From positions 1-64,000 of the forward strand of contig CALKKS010000010.1 in assembly GCA_937995345.1 (NCBI GenBank): 64,000 bases of DNA, read 5' to 3'. Below the pieces are notes generated by a model. That model had not been told where the DNA came from. It searched no databases and worked only from the letters and a program-made list of their open reading frames with translations. Position numbers and translations under genes: made by a program. Shown one piece after another: positions 8,372-17,521 of the stretch. The number at the start of each line of letters is the position of its first letter. The first letter of the stretch is position 1. Source of the DNA: an uncultured Collinsella sp. (GTDB lineage Bacteria > Actinomycetota > Coriobacteriia > Coriobacteriales > Coriobacteriaceae).

Positions 8372-10351
8372 TTACGCTCCATCCCGCGCATGCTCGGACT
8401 CAAATTCTTCAATCGCCGACATAAACTGCTCGCCAAAGGCGTCGGCCTTTTTCTCGCCAATACCGTTGACCTGGATCAGCTCGTCGCGCGTCTGCGGACG
8501 CAGGCGGCACAGACCGCGCAGGGCCTTGTCGGAGAAGACCATATACGGCGCCATCTCCAGCTCGGTCGAAATCTCCTTGCGCAGGGCGCGCAGGCGCTCG
8601 AACAGCTCGGCATCGTCGCCCACGCGCGGGCGCTGATCCATCTCGGCCTCCTCGCGCAGCAGATCCACCGCACGGCGGGCGCGGGCCGAGGCCTTGCGCT
8701 TGGACGCGCGACGCTTAACGGTAAAGGCAAACGCCTCGTCCTCGACCTCGCCGGCACGCGGGCCCAGCCCCACGACCGGGTACTGCCCCTGCGAGGTGGC
8801 CAGGTAGCCCCGGCCGCACAGCTGCCCAATGATGTCCTTGATGCGCCCGACCGATTCGCTCGACAGCTCACCGTAGCCGCGGTCCTCGTCCAGATGCATC
8901 TGGCGAATGCGCTCGGTGTTACCGCCGTGGAGCACGTCGGCGATGAGCGACTTACCAAAGCGCATGGGGCGCGTGGCGACGTAGCGCACGGCGGCGCGGG
9001 CCATATCGGTGACGTCCTCGACTTCGAACTGCGTGAGGCAGTTGCTGCAGTTGCCGCAGCCCTCGGCTTCGTCCGTGGCGGTGCCGCCCGCGGCGGCTGT
9101 CGCATGCTCGGCCGCGGCCTCGTCGCCAAAGTAGCGCAGCATGTATTCGCGCAGGCAGCCGGTGGTGTTGCAGTAGCCTTCCATCTGGCTGAGCAGGCGG
9201 TAACGGTTCTGGAGCGCCCACGCGCGTTGCTCGTCATCGAGCGCCTCGTCGGCAGCGTCGCCGCAGTCGATCAAAAAACGACGCATGCGAAAATCGTTGC
9301 CGTTCCACAGCAAATGGCAGCTGGCCGGGTCGCCGTCGCGGCCGGCGCGGCCCGCCTCCTGGTAGTAGGCCTCGATGCTCTCGGGCACGTTGTTGTGAAT
9401 CACGTAGCGCACGTTGGGCTTGTCGATGCCCATGCCAAAGGCGTTGGTGGCAACCATCACCTGAATATCGTCGTCGATAAAGGCGCGCTGGCTTTGGCGG
9501 CGGGCGTCGTTGCCCATGCCGGCATGGTAGCGACCAACGCGAATGCCGCTGGGGCCCAGAGCCTCGGTAAGCTCTCCTGCCAGCGCATCGACGGTCTTGC
9601 GGGTCGAGCAATACACGATGCCGCTCTCGCTCGAATGCGCAATCACATAGTCGCGCACCCACGCGGTCTTAGCCTTGTCGCCCATCTCCTCGCAGCCAAA
9701 GTAGAGGTTCTTGCGATCGAAGCCCGTCACCACCGTCGCCGGGTTTTGCAGGCCGAGCATCTGCTGAATGTCCGCACGCACGCGCTCAGTCGCTGTAGCA
9801 GTAAAGGCCGCCACGATGGGGCGCTGCGGCAGGGAATCGATGAACTCGCGAATCTGCAGGTAGGCGGGGCGGAAATCCTGGCCCCACTGGCTTACGCAGT
9901 GAGCCTCGTCAATGGCCACGAGCGGCACGCCGATGCCGCCGTCCGCCGCGGCCTCCTGCGCAAAGGCTAAAAAGCGCGGCTCGAGCAGGCGCTCGGGCGC
10001 CACGTACATAAGCTGGTAGCGGCCCTCGCGTGCGCGCTTGAGCACGGTGTTTTGCTGGGCCGGAGTAAGGCTGGAGTTGAGATAGCTGGGTCGCGCGCCC
10101 GCCGCGAGCAACGCACGGGTCTGGTCCTCCATAAGGGAGAGCAACGGACTCACCACAAAGGTAATGCCGGGCAGCATGAGCGCGGGCACCTGGTAGCAAA
10201 TGGACTTGCCGGCGCCCGTGGGCATAACACCCAGCGCGTCGCGACCGGCAAGAATCGCATCGACCATGCGGTCCTGTCCCGGGCGAAACGAGGTGTAGCC
10301 AAAATAGGCGCCGAGCGTGTCGAGCGCCATCTGCTGCATGCTATCGGTCAT
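8372..10351 (-). CDS. recQ: ATP-dependent DNA helicase RecQ
   Basis: A 659-residue 3'-5' helicase for recombination and fork repair. Walker A lies in GVMPTGAGKSICYQVPAL, the DEAH box in AIDEAHCVSQWGQDFRP, motif VI in YQEAGRAGRDG, and RQC zinc-ligand cysteines in CNTTGCLREYMLRY and GCGNCSNC. A C-terminal HRDC domain includes LCRLRPQTRDELIQVNGIG. The length is normal for a bacterial RecQ with one HRDC. It sits directly upstream of the GntR gene, which looks like chance adjacency more than function. Confidence 0.96.
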   Translation of the reverse strand: MTDSMQQMALDTLGAYFGYTSFRPGQDRMVDAILAGRDALGVMPTGAGKSICYQVPALMLPGITFVVSPLLSLMEDQTRALLAAGARPSYLNSSLTPAQQNTVLKRAREGRYQLMYVAPERLLEPRFLAFAQEAAADGGIGVPLVAIDEAHCVSQWGQDFRPAYLQIREFIDSLPQRPIVAAFTATATERVRADIQQMLGLQNPATVVTGFDRKNLYFGCEEMGDKAKTAWVRDYVIAHSSESGIVYCSTRKTVDALAGELTEALGPSGIRVGRYHAGMGNDARRQSQRAFIDDDIQVMVATNAFGMGIDKPNVRYVIHNNVPESIEAYYQEAGRAGRDGDPASCHLLWNGNDFRMRRFLIDCGDAADEALDDEQRAWALQNRYRLLSQMEGYCNTTGCLREYMLRYFGDEAAAEHATAAAGGTATDEAEGCGNCSNCLTQFEVEDVTDMARAAVRYVATRPMRFGKSLIADVLHGGNTERIRQMHLDEDRGYGELSSESVGRIKDIIGQLCGRGYLATSQGQYPVVGLGPRAGEVEDEAFAFTVKRRASKRKASARARRAVDLLREEAEMDQRPRVGDDAELFERLRALRKEISTELEMAPYMVFSDKALRGLCRLRPQTRDELIQVNGIGEKKADAFGEQFMSAIEEFESEHARDGA

Positions 10352-10490
10352 GGTTTCCTAACGTCCAAATCATCTGCCGCCGATTATACGCCGCCACGCG
10401 GACCGGTGCCGCACGGCTGCCGGCCACAGGCAGCGCGCTCCGGGTAGTCATTGGGGACGTTCTTAAACGACTAGTCAGACGAGCGTGCAC

Positions 10491-10553
10491 TCATTGGGGA
10501 CAGACTTAAATGAGTGCCCCCAACGACTACTCATTTAAGTCTGTCCCCAATGA
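10491..10553. repeat. Perfect 25-bp inverted repeat, CATTGGGGACAG family
   Basis: The arm TCATTGGGGACAGACTTAAA+TGAGT (10491-10515) is perfectly complementary to 10529-10553. A diverged extra arm (TCATTGGGGACGTTCTTAAA) starts at 10449. A related, shorter copy lies at 52935-52977. The 387-base gap from recQ to the next gene otherwise holds only the terminator at 10628. Confidence 0.85.
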
Positions 10554-10627
10554 CCACCTGGAGCAAGACAATGCCGCAGGTAGAGGACGGACAGCGAGCG
10601 CCGTCCAGGGCGAACAAGTTGGCATGA

Positions 10628-10668
10628 AAAAGGCGAGGCATAGACCTTCTGGTCATGCCTTGCCTTTT
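10628..10668 (-). terminator. Terminator downstream of the second GntR gene
   Basis: AAAAGGCGAGGCATAGACC (10628-10646) pairs with GGTCATGCCTTGCCTTTT (10651-10668). Read on the minus strand the stem ends in CTTTTTC. It lies 71 bases beyond the GntR stop. Confidence 0.8.
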
Positions 10669-10738
10669 GAATGACAAATTGTCGCCCTGGGCGGCGCGCA
10701 GCGTCGGCCCGTTACGCGGTTTGGTAAAACCGCGTAAC

Positions 10739-11458
10739 TTACATCACCATGACGTAGCGGCTGCCCACGTAGTACTGCTTACCCATCAGGACTGGCTCGC
10801 CATTGGGACCGATAAAGCCGGCGCGCAGATTGAGCAGCGGATCGTGCGGAGCAATGCCCAGCTCGGCCGCCTGCTCGGCATTGGCTCGAACGGCCTCGAC
10901 CGTGCGGTAGCCAACCGAGACAATCGGCGTTCCGCTAACACGCTCGACCTCGGCAAAAATCGACTTGTCCTCAAGATCGGCCGTCAACAGCTCACGGTAG
11001 GCGTCAAACGGCACAAAGATGTTCTCCTCAAAGATGGGCTCGCCGTCGGCTGTACGCACGCGCTTGATATGCAGCAGCAGCGCGTCCTTCTGCAGGCCAA
11101 AGAACTCCATCTCGTTTTGACGTGCCGGCACAATCTGGCGATCGACCACATGTGCGCCCGCCTTCATGCCATTGTCGGCACACAGCGCAGTAAACGTCTG
11201 CAGCGTCGAAGCGTGGAACTGGCGATTGATGTGCGGCGTAGAAACAAAGGTGCCGCGGCCCTGCTGCTTAACCAGGTAGCCATCGGAGCACAGCTCCTCG
11301 ACGGCACGGCGCACCGTAATACGACTCACCTCGTACTGTTCGGCAAGCTCAAGTTCGGACGGAATACGCTCCTTAGGTGCATAAACACCTTTCTCGATTG
11401 CATCCTTGATTTCGTCGTAAATCTGCTGGTAAAGCGGTGCATTTTTGGGTGCGGGCAT
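10739..11458 (-). CDS. GntR-family regulator, HutC/UTRA subfamily (probable PTS-operon regulator)
   Basis: A 239-residue GntR/UTRA protein: winged helix with PLYQQIYDEIKDAIEKGVY, EVSRITVRRAVEELC and QQGRGTFVSTP, then a UTRA domain ending GKQYYVGSRYVMVM. The ribosome site before the ATG is weak. Its own promoter region holds TATAACGTCT (11501-11510), found again at 17524-17533 before the PTS/SIS operon and, with one change, before the EamA gene. That supports autoregulation and control of the PTS operon; the effector is presumably a sugar phosphate from that pathway. Confidence 0.88.
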   Translation of the reverse strand: MPAPKNAPLYQQIYDEIKDAIEKGVYAPKERIPSELELAEQYEVSRITVRRAVEELCSDGYLVKQQGRGTFVSTPHINRQFHASTLQTFTALCADNGMKAGAHVVDRQIVPARQNEMEFFGLQKDALLLHIKRVRTADGEPIFEENIFVPFDAYRELLTADLEDKSIFAEVERVSGTPIVSVGYRTVEAVRANAEQAAELGIAPHDPLLNLRAGFIGPNGEPVLMGKQYYVGSRYVMVM

Positions 11459-11492
11459 ATCTGATCACTCTTATCAAAATATCGAAATAACT

Positions 11493-11519
11493 AATACGTA
11501 TATAACGTCTTTTTATATG
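11493..11519. promoter_or_regulatory. Candidate GntR operator before the second GntR gene
   Basis: An AT-rich stretch reads TAATACGTATATAACGTCTT and onward. The 10-mer TATAACGTCT is shared exactly with the PTS promoter. It lies 35-60 bases upstream of the GntR start. Confidence 0.5.
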
Positions 11520-11562
11520 TTACCTCAGTTTGATAAAACGATACACCACATACAGCAAATCC

Positions 11563-12570
11563 TTACTTGCCGTCGTCCTGCTGCAGGCTGTCTTGCTCGC
11601 TGAGGCGAGCCTGCCTGCTCGCCATGCGCGCGGGCTTGTCGGGATCGGGTACGGCCGTGGGCATGGGCTCGTCGACATGACCGCCCCACCAGCCGCCCAC
11701 AAAGTTGAGCGTGTGGAATACATTGATCACGGCGCCGGGATCAATGTCGCACACCAGCTTGATAATGTCCTGGCTCTCGTAGGTCGAGACAACGGCGTGC
11801 AGCAGGTACATTTTCTCGCGGCTATATCCACCGATGACCTCGGCGCAGCTAATACCATGCTGAAAATGGTCAACATAGGAGGTCATGACCTCGTCTGCCT
11901 TGCGCGTCGTGATCTGCAGCGTCACGCGGTCGTAGCGACGATAGAAGCTGTCGATGGTCTTGGTCGAAATAAACTGGAACACGATGGAGTACGCCGCGTT
12001 GTCCCAGCCAAACATAAAGCCAAAGATCGCCAGGATAAAGCAGTTGAAACCAAAGATGACGCCCCAGATGGTCTTGCCCGTGTGGTTGGAGACCCACAGC
12101 GCGATAAAGTCGGTGCCGCCGGTTGATGCACCGGACTTGAGCGCGATGGCAGCGCCCAGACCCGAGACCACACCGCCAAAAATAATGAGCATGATCTTGT
12201 CGCCCAAAAACGGCGCGAAGTGAAAGACGTTGAGGAACAGCGACGAGAGCACGACCTGCATCATCGAGAAGATGACGAAGCGCTTGCTAATGCCGCTCCA
12301 GCATAGGAGCGCCACGGGGATGTTGAGCGCGAGCATGCCGAGCGAGATGTCGATATGAACGCCGCCCAGCGAGGTAACGCGATCGAGCAGGACCGCGACG
12401 CCGGTGAGTCCGCTCGGAAGCAGGTCGGCAGGCTGAATGAACGCCTGGATCAGAAATGTCTGGAGAACGGCGGAAATTGTGACCGCCACGGCGGTGATGG
12501 CGCGGCGGACGATGGTGAGGCGGCCGAGCACGAGCACGCGGTCCGTGAGCTGATCGATGGCGTTCGCCAC
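11563..12570 (-). CDS. YitT family membrane protein (DUF161 / DUF2179)
   Basis: A 335-residue membrane protein. Hydrophobic segments include ITAVAVTISAVLQTFLIQAF, LGMLALNIPVALLCW, KIMLIIFGGVVSGLGAAIAL and TIWGVIFGFNCFILAIFGF; SGASTGGTDFIALW is typical of YitT. A C-terminal soluble domain (about residues 215-290, VTLQITTRKADEV onward) fits DUF2179. The molecular function of the family is not known. Translation starts at GTG (12570) with AAGGGAG upstream. It lies just upstream of the second GntR gene on the same strand, but has no visible link to the sugar genes. Confidence 0.88.
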   Translation of the reverse strand: MANAIDQLTDRVLVLGRLTIVRRAITAVAVTISAVLQTFLIQAFIQPADLLPSGLTGVAVLLDRVTSLGGVHIDISLGMLALNIPVALLCWSGISKRFVIFSMMQVVLSSLFLNVFHFAPFLGDKIMLIIFGGVVSGLGAAIALKSGASTGGTDFIALWVSNHTGKTIWGVIFGFNCFILAIFGFMFGWDNAAYSIVFQFISTKTIDSFYRRYDRVTLQITTRKADEVMTSYVDHFQHGISCAEVIGGYSREKMYLLHAVVSTYESQDIIKLVCDIDPGAVINVFHTLNFVGGWWGGHVDEPMPTAVPDPDKPARMASRQARLSEQDSLQQDDGK

Positions 12571-12707
12571 GTAGGCTCCCTTCGAAGGCAGATGTAGTTG
12601 TGGGGCATGCCGGCGATTGTAACATGGAGCGACAGAGGGCGCCTCAATTCACCCTCTCTCGACAACCAAAACGGGACCAGCAACTCCTACGACCAAAGGG
12701 CAAAAAT

Positions 12708-12830
12708 CTAAGTGAGTAGACTTTTTACGATCTGCCGAGCACACCCAAAACTGCCACCTCTGTGACCTGCGGTTTTACTAAGGCAGAAACGCTTTGTGCT
12801 CGGCCTGCGCCAAAAAGCCTACTCACTTAG
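12708..12830. repeat. 123-bp palindromic element, copy A
   Basis: The ends CTAAGTGAGTAGACTTTTT (12708-12726) and AAAAAGCCTACTCACTTAG (12812-12830) pair at 18 of 19 positions. An inner stem pairs GCCGAGCACA with TGTGCTCGGC. A second copy of exactly the same length is at 21092-21214. This element accounts for most of the 355-base gap between the YitT and HAD genes. Confidence 0.88.
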
Positions 12831-12925
12831 CCCGAATCGAAGCCAAGCGGATCAAAATTGATGCCAAATTAAGCTAATCCGCAGCAAATGACGCGTGAAC
12901 CAGTGCTTCTCGCGGCGGATTGACA

Positions 12926-13555
12926 CTACAAAGCGGCCAAAATGTCGGACAGGTTGTCGATGACAACGTCGGCGGCAGACTGATCAAGGCTGACGCCCTC
13001 GTGCGGACGCAGCGCCAGGACTCGGGCGCCGGAGCGCTTGCCGGCCTCGATGCCCAAAGGCGAGTCCTCGATAACCAGGCACTCGGCAGGCTCCACCCCC
13101 AGCGCTTCCATGGCACGCAGGTAAATCTCGGGGTCGGGCTTAAACGCGCTGCACTCGTGACCGCTGATGGTGTAATCCAGCACGTCGGCGATACCGGCAA
13201 TCTCCACCAGCTCGTCAATGAGCTCGCGATAGGACGAGCTCGCGATGGCGCACTTCACGCCGCGCTCGCGCAGTTCACGCATCACCGGCTCCGTCTGCTC
13301 GTTGAGCAGCTCGGCATACGGAACGGGGTGGTCCGGGCTGTAGACTTGCTTGTACTCCACGCGCAGGCGCTCGCGCAGCTCAATATCGTCGGGCACCAGC
13401 GACTTCCAAATGGCGGGCTCGTTAGACCCCGAAAGATCGGGAATCTCGTCAAAGTGGAACCCCTTCTCTTCCATAAACGCCACGCGACGGCGGTTGTAGA
13501 ACCACTCGGTATCGACCAACACGCCGTCCATGTCAAACAGCACAGCCTTGATCAT
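12926..13555 (-). CDS. HAD-superfamily phosphatase / beta-phosphoglucomutase-like
   Basis: A 209-residue subfamily IA HAD hydrolase: nucleophile motif DMDGVLVDTE (Asp8 and Asp10), motif II in CAIASSS, Lys in FKPDPEIYL, and acidic motif VIEDSPLGIEAG. A four-helix cap lies between about residues 17 and 85. Such proteins dephosphorylate sugar phosphates or act as phosphoglucomutases; the substrate is unknown. The start at 13555 has GGAGG eight bases upstream; the ATG at 13561 is too close to it. It follows the PTS-SIS operon on the same strand but is separated by a terminator and a repeat, so it may be independently expressed. Confidence 0.85.
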   Translation of the reverse strand: MIKAVLFDMDGVLVDTEWFYNRRRVAFMEEKGFHFDEIPDLSGSNEPAIWKSLVPDDIELRERLRVEYKQVYSPDHPVPYAELLNEQTEPVMRELRERGVKCAIASSSYRELIDELVEIAGIADVLDYTISGHECSAFKPDPEIYLRAMEALGVEPAECLVIEDSPLGIEAGKRSGARVLALRPHEGVSLDQSAADVVIDNLSDILAAL

Positions 13556-13570
13556 ACGCATCTCCTCCCA

Positions 13571-13614
13571 CCTGCCAAAAAGGGACAGGTTTATTTTGGT
13601 AGGTTTTATCTGGG
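13571..13614 (-). repeat. 45-bp dispersed repeat, copy 2
   Basis: The same element as at 487-537, in the opposite orientation, beginning CCTGCCAAAAAGGGACAGGT. It lies between the HAD start and the terminator of the PTS-SIS operon. Confidence 0.8.
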
Positions 13615-13647
13615 GTTTTATGACTCGACAGACACGCCCCCAGAGCA

Positions 13648-13678
13648 AAAAGGGGATGGGGCGCAAACCCCATCCCCT
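13648..13678 (-). terminator. Terminator of the PTS-SIS operon
   Basis: AGGGGATGGGG (13651-13661) pairs with CCCCATCCCCT (13668-13678). Read on the minus strand the stem is followed by TTTTGC. It lies 34 bases after the SIS stop at 13712. Confidence 0.85.
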
Positions 13679-13711
13679 CTCAATCAACCCGTAAGGTCTA
13701 CTTACTTGTGA

Positions 13712-14695
13712 TTAGTAGGAAAGCTTCCACATGTAGCGACGCATGGTCAGCGGGTGCTGACGGGCCTCGGCGATCTGGTTGCCGTACTCGCGCATAACGG
13801 CGAGGTGCAGCAGCGGGTTGAAGTAGGTGACGACGCTCGCGGGCACAGCGTCAGCCAGGCCGTAGTCCTTGGAGTCGATCAGAGCGACCTTGGCGCCCAT
13901 GCGCTCAAGGAAGGTGAGGGCGCGGGCGTCCATCGGACGGGTAGCACCATCGGACATGAAGAAGACGTAGGGCTTACCCTCGGTGGAAACCTCGAACGGG
14001 CCGTGGAAGTACTCGCCGGTGTTGTAGGCGGCGGCGTCGATCCACTGCATCTCGGTGAACAGGAAGGCGGCGTGAGAATAAGCCATCTTCTCGGAGGCAC
14101 CGGAAGCCATGAAGTAGATCATCTTGTCGTCCTTGAAGTCCTCGGCGAACTTCTTGGCGAGCTTCTTGCAGTGCTGAGCGGCGTTCTCGCAGAGATCGAA
14201 AACGTTGGTGAGGCCGGTGATCATGTCCTCGTAGTGGTCATAGCCCTCGGTCTGCTGAAGGATCTCGAGAGCAAGAGCGATGGCATAGCCGGGCTTCTCG
14301 CACTTGGCAGCGTAGTTGGCGTGGAAGCCGTGGACGATGACGTGGTCGGCGTCGACGGTCAGAGCGGAGCCAGCCTTGTTGGTGAGGGAGACGACCGGGC
14401 AGTTGTGCTTCTTGGCGGTCTTGTTGGCCTCGACGGTCTCGGGCGTAGAGCCACCGAGGGAGCAGGTGATCACGAAGGTGTGCTCGTTGACCCAGGAAGG
14501 CGTGTCGTAGTTGAACTCGTTAGCGGTGAAGATCTGAACGTTCAGCTTGTCCGTGTTGTTGGCCAGGAAGTACTTGGCGGGGTACAGGTCGGACATGGAA
14601 GCACCGCAGCCGACAAAAGCGACGCTGTGGATCTCGTGGTTGGACAGGACGTCAGCGACGATCTGCTTAGGGAGGTTAAGGTCGATCTCGTACAT
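13712..14695 (-). CDS. SIS-domain protein, FrlB/GfrF-like deglycase (PTS-linked, module 2)
   Basis: A 327-residue double-SIS protein with phosphate loops CGASMSDLYP (30-39) and CSLGGSTPET (78-87), the catalytic-site motif GEYFHGPFE at 227-235, and the RRYMWKLSY tail. As the last gene of a mannose-family PTS operon it probably cleaves the phosphorylated product made during uptake, as deglycases do for fructoselysine- or glucoselysine-6-phosphate. The exact substrate is inferred only by analogy. The start at 14695 is chosen because AAAGGA is nine bases upstream; the in-frame ATG at 14704 abuts that site. Confidence 0.83.
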   Translation of the reverse strand: MYEIDLNLPKQIVADVLSNHEIHSVAFVGCGASMSDLYPAKYFLANNTDKLNVQIFTANEFNYDTPSWVNEHTFVITCSLGGSTPETVEANKTAKKHNCPVVSLTNKAGSALTVDADHVIVHGFHANYAAKCEKPGYAIALALEILQQTEGYDHYEDMITGLTNVFDLCENAAQHCKKLAKKFAEDFKDDKMIYFMASGASEKMAYSHAAFLFTEMQWIDAAAYNTGEYFHGPFEVSTEGKPYVFFMSDGATRPMDARALTFLERMGAKVALIDSKDYGLADAVPASVVTYFNPLLHLAVMREYGNQIAEARQHPLTMRRYMWKLSY

Positions 14696-14828
14696 CTGAC
14701 ACATTCCTTTCGATTTTTGCGGCGCCACATTGCCGGGCGCTCGCAGGGTTACCGTAATTTGGACCGAGTCGCCGGCCCGTTGAGGATGCGACAAAGGGAC
14801 TGTCCCTTTGACACATTTGGGGATGGAA

Positions 14829-14859
14829 GCCTGCCTGGGGTATGGGATGCCAGGCAGGC
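14829..14859 (-). terminator. Intra-operon hairpin between PTS IID and SIS genes
   Basis: GCCTGCCTGG and CCAGGCAGGC form a perfect 10-bp stem with an 11-base loop in the 198-base gap inside the operon. No strong T tract follows, so it more likely tunes mRNA stability or partial termination. Nearby, CAAAGGGACTGTCCCTTTG (14792-14810) is a short palindrome. Confidence 0.4.
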
Positions 14860-14893
14860 CCCCGGGGGAAAGCGGTTAGACGCTTGATCGCGA

Positions 14894-15727
14894 CTAGGCC
14901 AGGATGCCGGCCGCGGAGAGGGCGATGCCGCCCACGATGGCGATCACGAGAAGCCAACCGGTGTTGACGTTCTTCTTGATGAGCCAGTACATAAGGCCGG
15001 TGAGGCCAAGGGAGATCATCTGGGGCATCATACCGTCCAGGATGTCCTGGATAACGACGGTGCCCTCAGCGAACTGCAGCGGGGTGGTGGCGCCGATCAG
15101 CGTGGCGATCATGCCGCCCACGGACATAAGACCCACGATGCCGCAGACATACATGAGCTTCTCCATGAGGTCGCCGCCCTGAAGCTTGCTCAGGTACTCG
15201 TGGCCACCCTGATAGCCCATCTTGGCTGCGAACCAAGTGATCAGCACGGAGGGGACGATGGAGATGAGCATGGCCAGGATCGGGCCCATGATGGAGCCCT
15301 GCTGAGCCAGCTGAACGCCCAGACCAAAGGCGATAACGCGGATGGTGCCCTGGAAGAAGGAGTCACCGATGCCGGAAAGCGGACCCATGAGGGAGGTCTT
15401 GACCGCGTTGATCGAATCGGGGTCGAAGTTCTCGGGATCCTTGGCGTACTCCTCCTCCATGGAGGCGGCGAGGCCCAGGACGAAAGCGCTCGTCTGCGGG
15501 GTGCAGTTGTAGAACGCCATGTGACGGTGGTAAGCCTCTTTCTTAGCAGCGAGCTGCTTGGGGTCGGACTCATCCGGATAGAGGCGATCGAGCGTGGGAA
15601 CCATGCCGTAGAGGAAGCCCATGTTCATCTGACGCTCGTAGTTCCAAGAGGCCTGGATGGCCCAGGAGCGCCAGAAGAACTGGCTGACCTTCTTGTTCAG
15701 GGACACGTCCTTGGTTGCGGTTGCCAT
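14894..15727 (-). CDS. PTS system IID component, mannose/fructose/sorbose family
   Basis: A 277-residue membrane component. The N-terminal region has the family pattern FFWRSWAIQASWNYERQMN and MVPTLDRLYP, then HMAFYNCTPQTSAFVLGLAA and MGPLSGIGDSFFQGTIRVIA. C-terminal transmembrane segments include YVCGIVGLMSVGGMIATLIG and WLLVIAIVGGIALSAAGILA. With IIC it forms the sugar channel. The start at 15727 has GGAGG upstream; longer in-frame starts do not. It lies 13 bases after the IIC stop. Confidence 0.95.
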   Translation of the reverse strand: MATATKDVSLNKKVSQFFWRSWAIQASWNYERQMNMGFLYGMVPTLDRLYPDESDPKQLAAKKEAYHRHMAFYNCTPQTSAFVLGLAASMEEEYAKDPENFDPDSINAVKTSLMGPLSGIGDSFFQGTIRVIAFGLGVQLAQQGSIMGPILAMLISIVPSVLITWFAAKMGYQGGHEYLSKLQGGDLMEKLMYVCGIVGLMSVGGMIATLIGATTPLQFAEGTVVIQDILDGMMPQMISLGLTGLMYWLIKKNVNTGWLLVIAIVGGIALSAAGILA

Positions 15728-15740
15728 AGTGTGTTCCTCC

Positions 15741-16535
15741 TTAGTCTTCGTCGTCTTCGAGCGGATCGTAGTCGGAATCGACACCGGCGGCTGCATGGGA
15801 ACCGTTGAACTTGAAGCCCATGAAGACGACAGCCAGGCATACACCGATCAGAGCGACCGCGATGACGGACAGGTTGAGGTAAGCGGCGAGCAGGAAACCG
15901 ATGAACAGGAACGGAGTCATGCCCTTCTTGATCATCATGGTGAGCAGCAGGGCCAAGCCGTAGGCGGTCATGATCTTGGTCGAAACGTTAAGACCAGTGG
16001 ACAGCCACTCGGGAACCATGTTGACGATGGCCTGAACCAGGTCGGTGCCAACAAAGACGGCCAGGAAGATCGGCAGGAAGTACATGATGGCGTACAGACC
16101 GGAGCCGGCGCAGATGTGCATACGGTAGGCGGTCTTAAATTTTCCGTTATCGATCGCGCTATCGGCCACATGGGTGAGGGCGGCGATGATGGAACGGAAG
16201 ACAATGCCGAGGAGCTGACCCAGGACGGCGACCGGGATGGCGATCGTCATGGCGGTCTCGGCGGAAGCATCGGTCAGGCACGCGAAGGCAGCGGCCACGA
16301 TGCCGCCCAGGACCATATCGGGCGGAACGGCGGCGCCGACCTGCACCAGGCCCATGGACACGAGCTCGACGGCGGCACCGACGGCGAGGCCGGTGGGCAC
16401 ATCGCCCAGCAGCAGACCGACGAGCGTAGCGCCAACGAGGGGCTGCTCGAAGTTAAGACGACCGAGCAGGCGGGAGTCCCACATGCAGAACACGCCGACG
16501 AGGCCGACGAGCACCGCACTGATGAACGTATTCAT
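15741..16535 (-). CDS. PTS system IIC component, mannose/fructose/sorbose family
   Basis: A 264-residue polytopic membrane protein of the EII-Sor family: FCMWDSRLLGRLNFEQPLV, LLLGDVPTGLAVGAAVELVS and MGLVQVGAAVPPDMVLGG near the N-terminus are hallmark stretches. An acidic tail (DSDYDPLEDDED) extends past the last membrane segment. It forms the translocation pathway with IID. AAAGGAGAAGGG precedes the ATG. Confidence 0.95.
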   Translation of the reverse strand: MNTFISAVLVGLVGVFCMWDSRLLGRLNFEQPLVGATLVGLLLGDVPTGLAVGAAVELVSMGLVQVGAAVPPDMVLGGIVAAAFACLTDASAETAMTIAIPVAVLGQLLGIVFRSIIAALTHVADSAIDNGKFKTAYRMHICAGSGLYAIMYFLPIFLAVFVGTDLVQAIVNMVPEWLSTGLNVSTKIMTAYGLALLLTMMIKKGMTPFLFIGFLLAAYLNLSVIAVALIGVCLAVVFMGFKFNGSHAAAGVDSDYDPLEDDED

Positions 16536-16571
16536 ACCCTTCTCCTTTCAGTCAGGCAAATGCCTGGTTGA

Positions 16572-17495
16572 TTACAGCTTGGCGTCGATGTCGACGCTCT
16601 GATACGTGGGGGTCTGCTGGACGTAGAGCTTGATGCCCATGTCGAGCAGCTGGTTGACGTCGGCCTTCTGGGTGGCGTCGAAGAAGACGGAGCTGTCCTT
16701 GCCGCCAATCTGGTCGGCACCGTCGTGGTTGGCGGTGGCGCCCAGGTTGATGGCGTCGAGCTTGTAGCCCTGGCAGAACTGCAGCATCTCGGCCGTGTTG
16801 CCAAAGACGAACATGACGCGCTCGCCGAGGGTGTTGAGCTTGCCCATCTTGGCGAGGGCACGCTCAACGGTGAAGACGTTCAGGCGCACGCCCTGGGGCT
16901 TGGCCAGCTTAAGAGCGCCCTTCTTGATCTCATCGTTGGCGGCAGCGTTGTCGACGACGATGATGCGCTCGGCCTGGACCTTGGTGGTCCAGGTAAAGAC
17001 GACCTGGCCGTGCAGCAGACGGTAGTCAAGACGTGCGAGGACGATCTTGGCGGGACCGGAGCTGTGACGGGGCGCCTTGGCCTTCTTGGCGGGAGCCGCG
17101 GCGACCTCGACCGGTGCGTTGGGGTTGGTCAGACCGGTGCGGGCCTCGTTGATGAGGGCCGCGAGCTCGGCACCCTTGATGGGAGCGGGGCTCATAGCGA
17201 GCGTCAGTGCCAGCGGGATGTTGAAACCGCTGATAACCGTGAACTCCGTGCCGTTCTTGGAAAGCTCGATCATGTTGTTGTTGACCGAGCTGCCGAGCAT
17301 ATCGGTCAGCACATACACGGTGTCGTCCGCGTTGAACGTGGCGATCATAGCCTCAACCTTATTGGTGATGGGCTCCTTGTCGTCACGAGCAAGCGACACG
17401 ACGTGGACGTTCGACACGTCGCCGAGAACCATCTCGAGCGTGTCTTTGGCGCCTGCGGCCAGGCCGCCATGAGATGCGAGAATGATCTGATTCAT
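16572..17495 (-). CDS. PTS system IIAB component, mannose/fructose/sorbose family
   Basis: A 307-residue fusion carrying both cytoplasmic phosphocarriers. The IIA domain (about 1-125) has phospho-His9 in ASHGGLAAG. An Ala/Pro/Lys-rich linker (about 126-148) follows. The IIB domain has phospho-His162 in RLDYRLLHGQVVFTW. The family norm is RIDDRLIHGQV; the Tyr in place of the second Asp is a small difference. Phosphate passes from HPr to IIA, IIB and then the incoming sugar. It is the first gene of the operon, behind AAAGGAGGAGG and the operator-like region at 17522. Confidence 0.95.
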   Translation of the reverse strand: MNQIILASHGGLAAGAKDTLEMVLGDVSNVHVVSLARDDKEPITNKVEAMIATFNADDTVYVLTDMLGSSVNNNMIELSKNGTEFTVISGFNIPLALTLAMSPAPIKGAELAALINEARTGLTNPNAPVEVAAAPAKKAKAPRHSSGPAKIVLARLDYRLLHGQVVFTWTTKVQAERIIVVDNAAANDEIKKGALKLAKPQGVRLNVFTVERALAKMGKLNTLGERVMFVFGNTAEMLQFCQGYKLDAINLGATANHDGADQIGGKDSSVFFDATQKADVNQLLDMGIKLYVQQTPTYQSVDIDAKL

Positions 17496-17521
17496 CTTGC
17501 CTCCTCCTTTTCGTTATGGTC

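Noticed and set aside
8390..9970. Plus-strand open frame opposite recQ
   Set aside because: Antisense shadow; RecQ motifs are complete on the other strand.
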